Made by a program: the position numbers and the translations under genes
Shown here: piece after piece, positions 1-5,770 of the stretch
How the letters are laid out: each line of letters starts with the position of its first letter
Numbering within the stretch: position 1 is the stretch's first letter
Notes under the pieces: generated by a model
Told to the model about the DNA's origin: nothing
The model's input: only the letters and a program-made list of their open reading frames with translations
The model's database searches: none
Source of the DNA: Actinomycetes bacterium
Lineage (GTDB): Bacteria; Actinomycetota; Acidimicrobiia; Acidimicrobiales; RAAP-2
Length of the DNA stretch: 7,853 nucleotides
Direction: 5' to 3'
Assembly: GCA_021799915.1 (NCBI GenBank)
Contig: JAJYZN010000133.1
Location: 1-7,853, forward strand

Positions 1-1
1 C

Positions 2-904
2 TCGAGGGTGGCGGCCGGCAACCCCTTCGCCTGGCTGCCCGAACCCCGTACCGCCGAGGAGATCACCCTTCCGGGTCCAAGGAACCGCCCCGTGGCCTTC
101 CCGTACCCGAAGCTCTGCACCGCCAACCTCCAGGTCGACCAAAGTGCCGCCCTCATCTGCTGCTCGGTCGAAGCGGCGCGTGCCGCCGGTGTCCCCGAAG
201 ATCGCTGGGTGTTCCCGCTCTCGGGTGCTGACGCCCACGACCACTGGTTCATGTCCGATCGTCTCGAGCTCCACCGTTCGCCGGCCATCCGCACCGCCGG
301 AGAGCGGGCCCTGGCCCTGGCCGGGATCGGGCTCGACGACGTGACGGCGGTGGACCTCTACTCGTGCTTCCCCTGCGCCGTCCAGATCGCCGCCGGCGAG
401 CTGGGATTGGCCGTCGACGACCCGTCACGACCGCTCACGGTGACCGGGGGGCTCACCTTCGCCGGAGGGCCGGGGAACAACTACACCACTCACGGCATCG
501 CCACCATGGTTGCCCGCCTGCGCCAGGCGCCGGGAACGGTCGGCCTGGTGACCGGGCTCGGCTGGTACGCCACGAAGCACGCGGTCGGCGTCTACGCCTC
601 CCGTCCACCAGACCACGAGGGCGGCGACGGGTTCCGCTGGGAAGACGTCCAGGCGAGAGTGGACGCCGAGCCCGCCTGCCCGACCGACGTCGGGGCCACC
701 GGGACGGTGACCGTGGAGACCTACACCGTCGTCTACGACCGGGACGGCGTACCCGGGCGCGGGATCTTCGCCTGTCGCACCCCGGCGGGGGCCCGGACCT
801 GGGCCGAGAGCACCGACCGGGACGTGCTCGGCGACATCACCTCGACCGAGGGGATCGGGCGGACGGGCACCCTCGACGCCACCGGGGTGCTTGACCTGCA
901 CTGA
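2..904 (+). CDS. Thiolase-like protein (acetyl-CoA acetyltransferase family, TLP1-like), C-terminal part, 5' partial
   Basis: This is the C-terminal ~300 residues of a thiolase-superfamily protein. The frame is open to the left edge, and the GTG at position 8 falls inside a conserved stretch (NPFAWLPEPRTAEEI), so the true start is upstream of the window. Numbering from that GTG, a thiolase C-terminal fold runs to about residue 200, with DLYSCFP at 117-122 and GGLTFAGGPGNNYTTHGIA at 147-165. A further beta-rich domain (about 230-295) resembles the extra C-terminal domain described for mycobacterial thiolase-like protein 1. Classical thiolases have NEAF, GHP and CxG motifs in this half. Here they read YSCF, GGP and TGLG, so ordinary thiolase chemistry is doubtful. 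Members are usually annotated as acetyl-CoA acetyltransferase and linked to lipid or sterol metabolism, but the substrate cannot be read from the sequence. The gene converges on tsaC with a 21-bp gap. The family call is firm; the function is not. Confidence 0.82.
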   Translation, partial: SRVAAGNPFAWLPEPRTAEEITLPGPRNRPVAFPYPKLCTANLQVDQSAALICCSVEAARAAGVPEDRWVFPLSGADAHDHWFMSDRLELHRSPAIRTAGERALALAGIGLDDVTAVDLYSCFPCAVQIAAGELGLAVDDPSRPLTVTGGLTFAGGPGNNYTTHGIATMVARLRQAPGTVGLVTGLGWYATKHAVGVYASRPPDHEGGDGFRWEDVQARVDAEPACPTDVGATGTVTVETYTVVYDRDGVPGRGIFACRTPAGARTWAESTDRDVLGDITSTEGIGRTGTLDATGVLDLH

Positions 905-925
905 GCCCCGAGGTGCCCCGTCGCG

Positions 926-1522
926 TCACGAGCTCAGCACCGCGTCGATCCGGTCCCACGGCAACGCACCGTCGCGCAGGCACGCCGGAGGTGTGGCAGT
1001 GCAGTCCACCACCGTCGACGGGATGCCGTCGCAGCACCCGCCGTCGACCACCACCGCCAGCTCCCCACCGGGGAACGCCGAGGCCACTTCGGCGACGGTG
1101 GTGCACGGCGGGTGGCCGTGGACGTTGGCACTGGTCACGGCCAGCGGTCCGGCGGCAGTGCACATCGACTGGACGAGGGCGTGGCGGGGTCGGCGCACCC
1201 CCACGGTGCCACCGCTTCCCAACCGGCGACCCAGCCCGTCGACGCCAGGGACCACCAGGGTCAGCGGTCCGGGCCAGAAGGAAGACGCCAGCAGGTCGGC
1301 CACCTCGGGCCACTGCCCGGCCACCTCGGGGATCTGGTCGTCGGCACCGATCAGCACCGGGAGCGCCAGGTCCGCCGGTCGACCCTTGGCGGCGAACACG
1401 GCGGCCAGGGCGCCAGGGCGGTCGATCCGTGCGGCCAGTCCGTAGACGGTGTCGGTGGGCAGAGCGACGACGAGCCCCTGCTCGAGCGCCTCGAGCGCTT
1501 CGACGCCATCGGGCGGGATCAC
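926..1522 (-). CDS. tsaC: L-threonylcarbamoyladenylate synthase (YrdC/Sua5 family, short form)
   Basis: It makes threonylcarbamoyl-AMP from threonine, bicarbonate and ATP, the first step of t6A37 formation in ANN-decoding tRNAs, in the cytoplasm. The protein is 198 aa and consists of a single YrdC domain with no C-terminal Sua5 domain. Visible motifs are LPTDTVYGLAA (21-31), KGRP (46-49, the KxR nucleotide/substrate site), WPGPLTLVV (83-91), VGVRRP (107-112) and TSAN (130-133). The chosen start is GTG at 1522-1520, which overlaps the prmC stop as GTGA and has GGAG 9 nt upstream. The longer open frame up to 1798 is low-complexity Gly/Arg translation antisense to nothing conserved and lies inside prmC, so it was not used. 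This is the last gene of the rho-side cluster; in mycobacteria the same place is taken by a single-domain Sua5-like gene. The usual SxNxSG region reads SANVHG, a mild variation. Confidence 0.93.
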   Translation of the reverse strand: MIPPDGVEALEALEQGLVVALPTDTVYGLAARIDRPGALAAVFAAKGRPADLALPVLIGADDQIPEVAGQWPEVADLLASSFWPGPLTLVVPGVDGLGRRLGSGGTVGVRRPRHALVQSMCTAAGPLAVTSANVHGHPPCTTVAEVASAFPGGELAVVVDGGCCDGIPSTVVDCTATPPACLRDGALPWDRIDAVLSS

Positions 1523-2358
1523 GGTGGACCGCTCCGTCCTACCACGGCCCGCTCTCTTCCGGCCAGGTCCTTGACGATGCGAACCGGGTCCAGCCCCACC
1601 CGTCGGGCCAGCGCCGTCGCCGCTCCGATCTGGTGGGGTGCCATCTCCACCACCACCGCGGCCGGCCGGGCCAGCCAGCGGCCGGCCCCGCACAGCACCG
1701 CCTCCACGCCGGCCAGTCCCGGCGTTCCGTCGCTCCCGGCACCGGCCACCAGAGCGCCCACCGGCTCCCGACGGACCTCGGGATCGAGCCGGCCCCACTC
1801 TGCTTCGCTCACGTAGGGGGGGTTCGACACCACGAGATCGACCCGACCCGCCAGCTCCACCGGCAGCGGATCGAACCAGCTCCCGCCGAGGAGCCGGACC
1901 CGACGGACCACCCCGGGCGTGTCTCGGTCCACCCGTTCCAGGTTCTCACCGGCCAGCGCCAGCGCCTCGGGGTCCACGTCGGTCGCCCAGACCAGGGCAT
2001 CGGGGCGTTCGGTGGCGATGGACAGGGCGACGGCGCCCGACCCGGTGCCGAGGTCCACCACCACGGGATCCCGGACCGGGTGGACTTCGGCCAGGGCCGC
2101 CTCCACCACCTGTTCGGTCTCGGGCCGGGGGATCAACGCCCGGCGGTCCACCGACAGCTCCAACGAGCGGAACGACCACTCCCCCAGGACGTACTGGAGC
2201 GGCTCCCCACCGAGGCGAGCGTCGACGAGCCGGTCGACACGGGCCCGCACCGATCCCTCCCCGCCGCCGGTGGCCTCGGCCTGTTCGACCACCCATCGGG
2301 CCTCGACCGACGACCCCAGCCGGGCAGCTACCTCGCGTTCCCACCCGTAGCCGGTCAC
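1519..2358 (-). CDS. prmC: Peptide chain release factor N5-glutamine methyltransferase
   Basis: PrmC (HemK) transfers methyl from SAM to the glutamine of the GGQ loop of release factors, including the RF1 encoded just upstream. The product is 279 aa, the usual length. An N-terminal helical release-factor-binding domain covers about residues 1-70. It is followed by the linker RPETE (78-82), the SAM motif VVDLGTGSG (100-108) and the catalytic NPPY (179-182), whose Asn and Tyr bind the substrate glutamine. The end carries DLAGRERAV, typical of the family. The start is GTG at 2358-2356, sharing GTGA with the prfA stop. A GGAGG lies 4 nt before it inside prfA. An in-frame start 13 codons upstream would overlap prfA further and adds unconserved sequence. 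The 3' end overlaps tsaC by 4 nt. Close coupling of the enzyme to its RF1 substrate is the usual arrangement. Confidence 0.95.
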   Translation of the reverse strand: MTGYGWEREVAARLGSSVEARWVVEQAEATGGGEGSVRARVDRLVDARLGGEPLQYVLGEWSFRSLELSVDRRALIPRPETEQVVEAALAEVHPVRDPVVVDLGTGSGAVALSIATERPDALVWATDVDPEALALAGENLERVDRDTPGVVRRVRLLGGSWFDPLPVELAGRVDLVVSNPPYVSEAEWGRLDPEVRREPVGALVAGAGSDGTPGLAGVEAVLCGAGRWLARPAAVVVEMAPHQIGAATALARRVGLDPVRIVKDLAGRERAVVGRSGPP

Positions 2359-3437
2359 GCGTCCTCCACCAGCTGCCGGGAACGGCGATCGGCGCACAGG
2401 GCGTCGGTCAGCTGGTCGAGGTCGCCGGCCAGGATCTGATCCAGCTTGTGGAGGGTCAGGCCGATCCGGTGATCGGTCACCCGGTTCTCCCGGAAGTTGT
2501 ACGTGCGGACCTTCTCCGAGCGTCCACCCCCACCCACCTGGCTGCGGCGCTGGATCGACAGCTCGAGATCCCGCCGGTCCTCCTCCGCCTTGCGCACCCT
2601 GGCCCGCAGGACGGTCATGGCCTTGGCCCGGTTCTTGATCTGGCTCTTCTCGTCCTGCATGGACACGACGATCCCGGTGGGGAGGTGGGTGATGCGCACG
2701 GCCGAGTCGGTCGTGTTCACCGACTGACCCCCGGGTCCCGTCGAGCGGAACACGTCGATCCGCAGGTCCGACGGGTCGATCGACACTTCCACGTCGTCGA
2801 CTTCGGGGAGCACGGTCACCGTGGCGGCCGACGTGTGCACCCGACCCTTGGCCTCGGTGACGGGCACCCGCTGGACCCGGTGGGTCCCGCCTTCGGAGGC
2901 CAGCCGGCTCCAGGCATCGGTACCCCTGACCACGAAGACCACTTCGTTCAGCCCGTCGCGCTCCGAGGGGCTCTCCGAGAGCACTTCGAGCTTCCAGCCC
3001 CGTCGCCCGGCGTAGCGGGCGTACATCTCGAAGAGATCCCGGGCGAACAGGTTGGCCTCCTCACCGCCTTCGGCCCCCCGGATCTCCATGATCACGTTCC
3101 GCCCCTCGTGGGGATCCTTGGGTTGGAGCAACGCCCCCAATCGCTCTCCGAGCTCGGCGATCGAGGTCTCGGCCGACGCCACCTCGGCTTGGAGGACCTG
3201 GCGGTCCTCGCCGGTGGACTCCTCGAGCATCTCTCGGGCGATGGCCAGGTCGGACCTCACTTGGCCGAGAGAGCGCCATGCCGCCACGATCTCGCCCAGC
3301 TCGTGGTGCCGGCGAGAGAGGTCCCGCAGACGGGTGGGGTCTGACCCGGTCAGCGGGTCGGCCAGCTCGGCCTCCACGGCGTCGTACTCGTGCTCCAGCT
3401 CCGCCAGTCGGTGGTCCAGGTTCGGTTCGGTGCTCAC
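2355..3437 (-). CDS. prfA: Peptide chain release factor 1 (RF1)
   Basis: RF1 recognises UAA and UAG in the ribosomal A site and triggers peptide release. The product is 360 aa, the standard RF1 length. An N-terminal coiled-coil domain (about 1-110) is followed by the decoding domain, with HRVQRVPVTE around 186-195. Its PVT (192-194) is the PxT tripeptide of RF1; RF2 has SPF. GPGGQSVNTTDSA carries the catalytic GGQ at 236-238, and RTYNF plus VTDHRIGLTLHKLD close domain 3. The start is GTG at 3437-3435, giving MSTEPNLDHRL; it is the only start codon in frame between the rpmE stop and the conserved region. The Shine-Dalgarno is weak (only GAG-like bases upstream). It lies 40 bp after rpmE and overlaps prmC by 4 nt, so co-transcription with both is likely. 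The GGQ glutamine is the expected PrmC target. Confidence 0.97.
   Translation of the reverse strand: MSTEPNLDHRLAELEHEYDAVEAELADPLTGSDPTRLRDLSRRHHELGEIVAAWRSLGQVRSDLAIAREMLEESTGEDRQVLQAEVASAETSIAELGERLGALLQPKDPHEGRNVIMEIRGAEGGEEANLFARDLFEMYARYAGRRGWKLEVLSESPSERDGLNEVVFVVRGTDAWSRLASEGGTHRVQRVPVTEAKGRVHTSAATVTVLPEVDDVEVSIDPSDLRIDVFRSTGPGGQSVNTTDSAVRITHLPTGIVVSMQDEKSQIKNRAKAMTVLRARVRKAEEDRRDLELSIQRRSQVGGGGRSEKVRTYNFRENRVTDHRIGLTLHKLDQILAGDLDQLTDALCADRRSRQLVEDA
2363..2367 (-). promoter_or_regulatory. Ribosome binding site of prmC within the end of prfA
   Basis: The minus strand reads GGAGG ending 4 nt before the GTG at 2358. It lies in the last codons of prfA and supports the GTG that overlaps the prfA stop rather than the earlier in-frame start. 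This placement fits reinitiation by ribosomes finishing RF1. Confidence 0.6.
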
Positions 3438-3477
3438 CGTCTCGGGTCCGTGACGGCAGAGCCTGCCGGCTGCGTGG

Positions 3478-3702
3478 TCAGCGGCGGACCGACTTCTTGG
3501 CGCCCCGGGTCCCGTAGCGGCGCTGGAAGCGCTCGACACGGCCGCCAGAGTCCACGAGCTTCTGCTTGCCGGTGAAGAACGGGTGGCACTCGTTGCACAG
3601 CTCGACGTGCAGCTCGGGCTTCGTGGAGCGGGTGGTGAAGGAGTTGCCGCACGAGCACTTCACGGTGGCCTCGACGTAGTCGGGGTGGATGTCTGCCTTC
3701 AT
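3478..3702 (-). CDS. rpmE: 50S ribosomal protein L31, zinc-binding (C+) type
   Basis: L31 is a large-subunit protein that helps bridge the two subunits. The product is 74 aa and starts [20 protein letters not shown], very close to the classic RpmE sequence. Cys16, Cys18, Cys36 and Cys39 form the zinc site of the C+ paralogue. Many Actinobacteria also carry a cysteine-free paralogue (C-) expressed under zinc shortage; none is seen here. The start is ATG at 3702-3700 with AAGGG 6 nt upstream (3713-3709), which rules out the longer frame to 3783. The C-terminus is basic (RGAKKSVRR), as expected for an rRNA-binding tail. It sits 93 bp after rho and 40 bp before prfA. A -10-like TAGAAT in the gap may give it some transcription independent of rho. 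Confidence 0.97.
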   Translation of the reverse strand: MKADIHPDYVEATVKCSCGNSFTTRSTKPELHVELCNECHPFFTGKQKLVDSGGRVERFQRRYGTRGAKKSVRR

Positions 3703-3752
3703 GGAATGCCCTTGCCTTTCTCGGGTGGATCGCTCCGTCGCACCGGGGCGCC

Positions 3753-3758
3753 ATTCTA
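3753..3758 (-). promoter_or_regulatory. Possible -10 element upstream of rpmE
   Basis: The minus strand reads TAGAAT about 50 nt before the rpmE ATG, in the 93-bp rho-rpmE gap. A TTGACC lies only 10 nt upstream of it (3774-3769), too close to serve as the -35 partner, and no good -35 sits at 16-18 nt. Actinobacterial promoters often have a poor -35, so this is a weak candidate for an internal promoter of rpmE-prfA-prmC-tsaC. Confidence 0.25.
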
Positions 3759-3795
3759 CGGGTCGCCGGGTCAATCGGTGCACGGACCGGGTGGA

Positions 3796-5505
3796 TCAGT
3801 TGCTCGGCGTGGGCCCCTTGGCGATCTCAGCCAGGAACTCGTCATTGCTCTTCGTGGTCCGGATCTTCTCCATGAGCAGCTCCAGGCCCGACGCCGCGTT
3901 CCCGTCACTGGCCAGGGCGTTCAGCACCCGGCGCAGCTTCCACACCTGCTGGAGCTGGCCCCGGTCGAAGAGGAGCTCTTCATGGCGCGTGGAGCTGGCG
4001 TTCACGTCGATGGAGGGGTACAGGCGTCGCTCGGCCAGGCGGCGGTCCAAGCGCAGCTCCATGTTCCCGGTCCCCTTGAACTCCTCGAAGATCACTTCGT
4101 CCATCTTCGATCCGGTCTCGACCAGCGCCGTAGCCAAGATGGTGAGGGACCCACCCTCCTCGATGTTCCGGGCGGCGCCGAAGAACTTCTTGGGAGGGTA
4201 GAGAGCCCCCGAGTCCACACCGCCGGACATGATCCGGCCGGTGGCCGGGGCGGCGAGGTTGTACGCCCGGGCCAGCCTGGTGATGCCGTCGAGGATGATG
4301 ACCACGTCGATCCCCATCTCCACGAGCCTCTTGGCCCGCTCGATGGCCAGCTCGGCCACCGTGGTGTGCTCTTCGGACGGGCGGTCGAAGGTCGACGCCA
4401 CGACCTCGCCCTTCACCGACCGACGCATGTCCGTGACCTCTTCGGGCCGTTCGTCGACCAGGAGGACCATCAAGTGGACTTCGGGGTTGTTGGCTTCGAT
4501 CGAGTGGGCGATCTGCTTCATGACCGTGGTCTTGCCGGCCTTGGGCGGTGACACGATGAGCCCCCGCTGCCCCTTCCCGATCGGGGCCAGCAGGTCCACG
4601 ATCCGTGCCGTCACGTTCTCCTTGGATCCGGGCATCTCCAGGTGGAGCCGGGAGTCGGGGAACAGCGGCGTCAGGCTCTCGAAGCGTGGGCGGTTCTTCG
4701 CCTCTTCGGGATCCATGCCCGACACGGTGTCGATGCGAAGGAGGGCCGGGTACTTCTCGTTGCTGGCGGCCGGCCGGCACGCCCCTTCTATGGCGTCACC
4801 CTTGCGGAGGGCGAACTTCCGAGCCTGGCTGATGGAGACGTAGACGTCCTTCCCCGACGGGAGGTACCCGTCGCATCGAAGGAACCCGTACCCCTCGTCA
4901 CGCAAGTCGAGCAGACCTTTCACCTCCACCAGCTCGCCCTGGTAGGGGGCGTCCTGGCTGCCTCCGCCCTGGAGCTCCCCGCCGCTCCCGGTGGTGCGGT
5001 CCCTGCCGCGGCGACGCCGTCCCCGCCGGTTGCCGGCCTCGACGTTGCCGGGCTGGTTCGTCTGGCGGTTCTGCTGGCCCGAGGGCCTCTGACCGTTCGG
5101 ACCCCGTCCGGCCGACGGCTGGGGTCGGGCCGGGGCTTCGGGGTCGGGAGCACCGGAGGCACCCCTCTCGGCGGAGACGTCCTCCGAGGCCGGCGTCGGG
5201 TCGGCAGCCGTCCGGGTCTCGACGGGCTTCACGACCTTCTCGGCCGCCGGCGGGGTCTCGGCGGGCTTCACCTCTGGTGGCGGTGAGGAGGTTCGAGCCT
5301 CTCCGTTCGACGAGCCGTTGGCCGACGGCGCAGAGGGTCCATCGGCGACGACGTTCACACCGGTGGCGGTGAGGATGCTGTCGATGATGTCGGCCTTCTT
5401 CGTGCGCGAGGTGGTCTTGATAGCCATCGCCTGGGCGATGGCGTGGAGCTCGTCACGCTCCTTGGATTCGAGCACCGACCGTTCGAGCTGCTGTTCGGCA
5501 GTCAT
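3796..5505 (-). CDS. rho: Transcription termination factor Rho, with actinobacterial N-terminal insert
   Basis: Rho is a hexameric RNA-dependent ATPase and helicase that ends transcription of untranslated RNA. The product is 569 aa against about 420 in E. coli. Domains in order: a Rho_N helical domain (about 8-48); a disordered Pro/Ala/Ser/Glu then Gln/Asn/Arg/Gly-rich insert (about 55-188) with a basic patch NRRGRRRRGRDR near 159-170; a cold-shock-like primary RNA-binding site (about 195-240, GLLDLRDEGYGFLR); and the RecA-like motor. In the motor, Walker A is PPKAGKTT (320-327), LLVDERPEE follows near 348-356, and Walker B is VVIILDG (401-407). The Q-loop region GGVDSGALYPP and the R-loop region EEFKGTGNMELRLDR are also visible. 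The Walker B context reads LDGITRLARAYN where most Rho proteins have LDSITRL. The start is ATG at 5505 with AGGAGG 3 nt upstream. It is probably transcribed from the promoter at 5688-5716. Confidence 0.97.
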   Translation of the reverse strand: MTAEQQLERSVLESKERDELHAIAQAMAIKTTSRTKKADIIDSILTATGVNVVADGPSAPSANGSSNGEARTSSPPPEVKPAETPPAAEKVVKPVETRTAADPTPASEDVSAERGASGAPDPEAPARPQPSAGRGPNGQRPSGQQNRQTNQPGNVEAGNRRGRRRRGRDRTTGSGGELQGGGSQDAPYQGELVEVKGLLDLRDEGYGFLRCDGYLPSGKDVYVSISQARKFALRKGDAIEGACRPAASNEKYPALLRIDTVSGMDPEEAKNRPRFESLTPLFPDSRLHLEMPGSKENVTARIVDLLAPIGKGQRGLIVSPPKAGKTTVMKQIAHSIEANNPEVHLMVLLVDERPEEVTDMRRSVKGEVVASTFDRPSEEHTTVAELAIERAKRLVEMGIDVVIILDGITRLARAYNLAAPATGRIMSGGVDSGALYPPKKFFGAARNIEEGGSLTILATALVETGSKMDEVIFEEFKGTGNMELRLDRRLAERRLYPSIDVNASSTRHEELLFDRGQLQQVWKLRRVLNALASDGNAASGLELLMEKIRTTKSNDEFLAEIAKGPTPSN

Positions 5506-5681
5506 CGGCCTCCTATCTCGTGAGGACCGCCCCTCGTGTGGGATCACCACAGGAAGAACGGAGGAACAGACACCGGGAGAAGGACGAGCGACGTGCAAGC
5601 CTGCCCCCGTCACCACCGGCTCGGGCTGGGCGACCGGGCCGTTCAGAGCCCGCGACGAACGCACCGTGGCGCTGATGGGAT
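5506..5681 (-). promoter_or_regulatory. Predicted rho leader RNA with a C/U-rich, A-free tract
   Basis: From the start point expected for the upstream promoter to the rho ATG is about 176 nt. Within it, the RNA complementary to 5551-5590 contains 17 C, 16 U, 7 G and no A in 40 nt. Unstructured C-rich, pyrimidine-rich RNA is the known preference of the Rho primary site (YC dinucleotides). A 6-bp stem (CGGGCT at 5652-5647 with AGCCCG at 5627-5622) precedes it. AGGAGG at 5514-5509 is the rho ribosome binding site, unusually close (3 nt) to the ATG. Rho is autoregulated through its leader in E. coli; a similar role here is inferred. Confidence 0.5.
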
Positions 5682-5687
5682 GACTTC

Positions 5688-5716
5688 ATGATAGCGGATC
5701 GGCAGCGCTCGGGCAA
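5688..5716 (-). promoter_or_regulatory. Sigma-70-type promoter for rho
   Basis: On the minus strand, TTGCCC (5716-5711) is followed by a spacer of exactly 17 nt and then TATCAT (5693-5688). Both hexamers match the housekeeping consensus well (TTGaca, TAtaaT), and the AT-rich -10 stands out from the GC-rich surroundings. It sits between thrC and rho and points toward rho. The start point is predicted near 5681. Confidence 0.65.
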
Positions 5717-5739
5717 CAGGAGTGGTCACCCCGCTGTCG

Positions 5740-5756
5740 TCCCGGGCACCCCGGAA
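5740..5756 (-). terminator. Hairpin after thrC, possible terminator without U-tract
   Basis: The minus strand forms a 7-bp stem (TTCCGGG with CCCGGGA, one G-U pair) around a 3-nt GTG loop, starting 14 nt after the thrC stop. No run of T follows, so it is not a classical intrinsic terminator. Such bare hairpins after genes are common in Actinobacteria and may terminate or protect the 3' end. It separates hom-thrC from the rho promoter. Confidence 0.35.
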
Positions 5757-5770
5757 GCCGGACCGAGCCC

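Noticed and set aside
901..937. 6-bp inverted repeat (ctgagc 901-906, gctcag 932-937) spanning the convergent gene ends, as a two-way terminator
   Set aside because: The loop is 25 nt, the stem is short, and there is no T-tract on either strand.
913..3344. Long plus-strand open frames (913-2439, 1638-3344) opposite tsaC, prmC and prfA
   Set aside because: They are antisense to well-recognised genes, rich in Arg/Pro/Gly from the GC bias, and show no motif of their own.
1523..3740. Near-identical 16-mers ggtggaccgctccgtc (1523-1538) and ggtggatcgctccgtc (about 3724-3739) upstream of tsaC and rpmE as a shared operator
   Set aside because: One lies within prmC coding sequence, and a one-mismatch 16-mer pair is plausible by chance in 8 kb of GC-rich DNA.
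3753..3774. TTGACC and TAGAAT before rpmE as a full promoter
   Set aside because: The spacing is 10 nt, far from 16-18, so only the -10 is kept as a weak candidate.
5506..5664. In-frame 53-codon N-terminal extension of Rho from a GTG at 5664
   Set aside because: No Shine-Dalgarno precedes that GTG, the extension resembles no Rho N-terminus, and AGGAGG lies just before the ATG at 5505.
5513..5689. A 58-codon open frame in the rho leader ending in TAG that overlaps the rho Shine-Dalgarno, resembling a leader peptide
   Set aside because: Its only ATG lies inside the -10 hexamer, upstream of the predicted start point, with no ribosome binding site, and the product is an Arg-rich low-complexity sequence.
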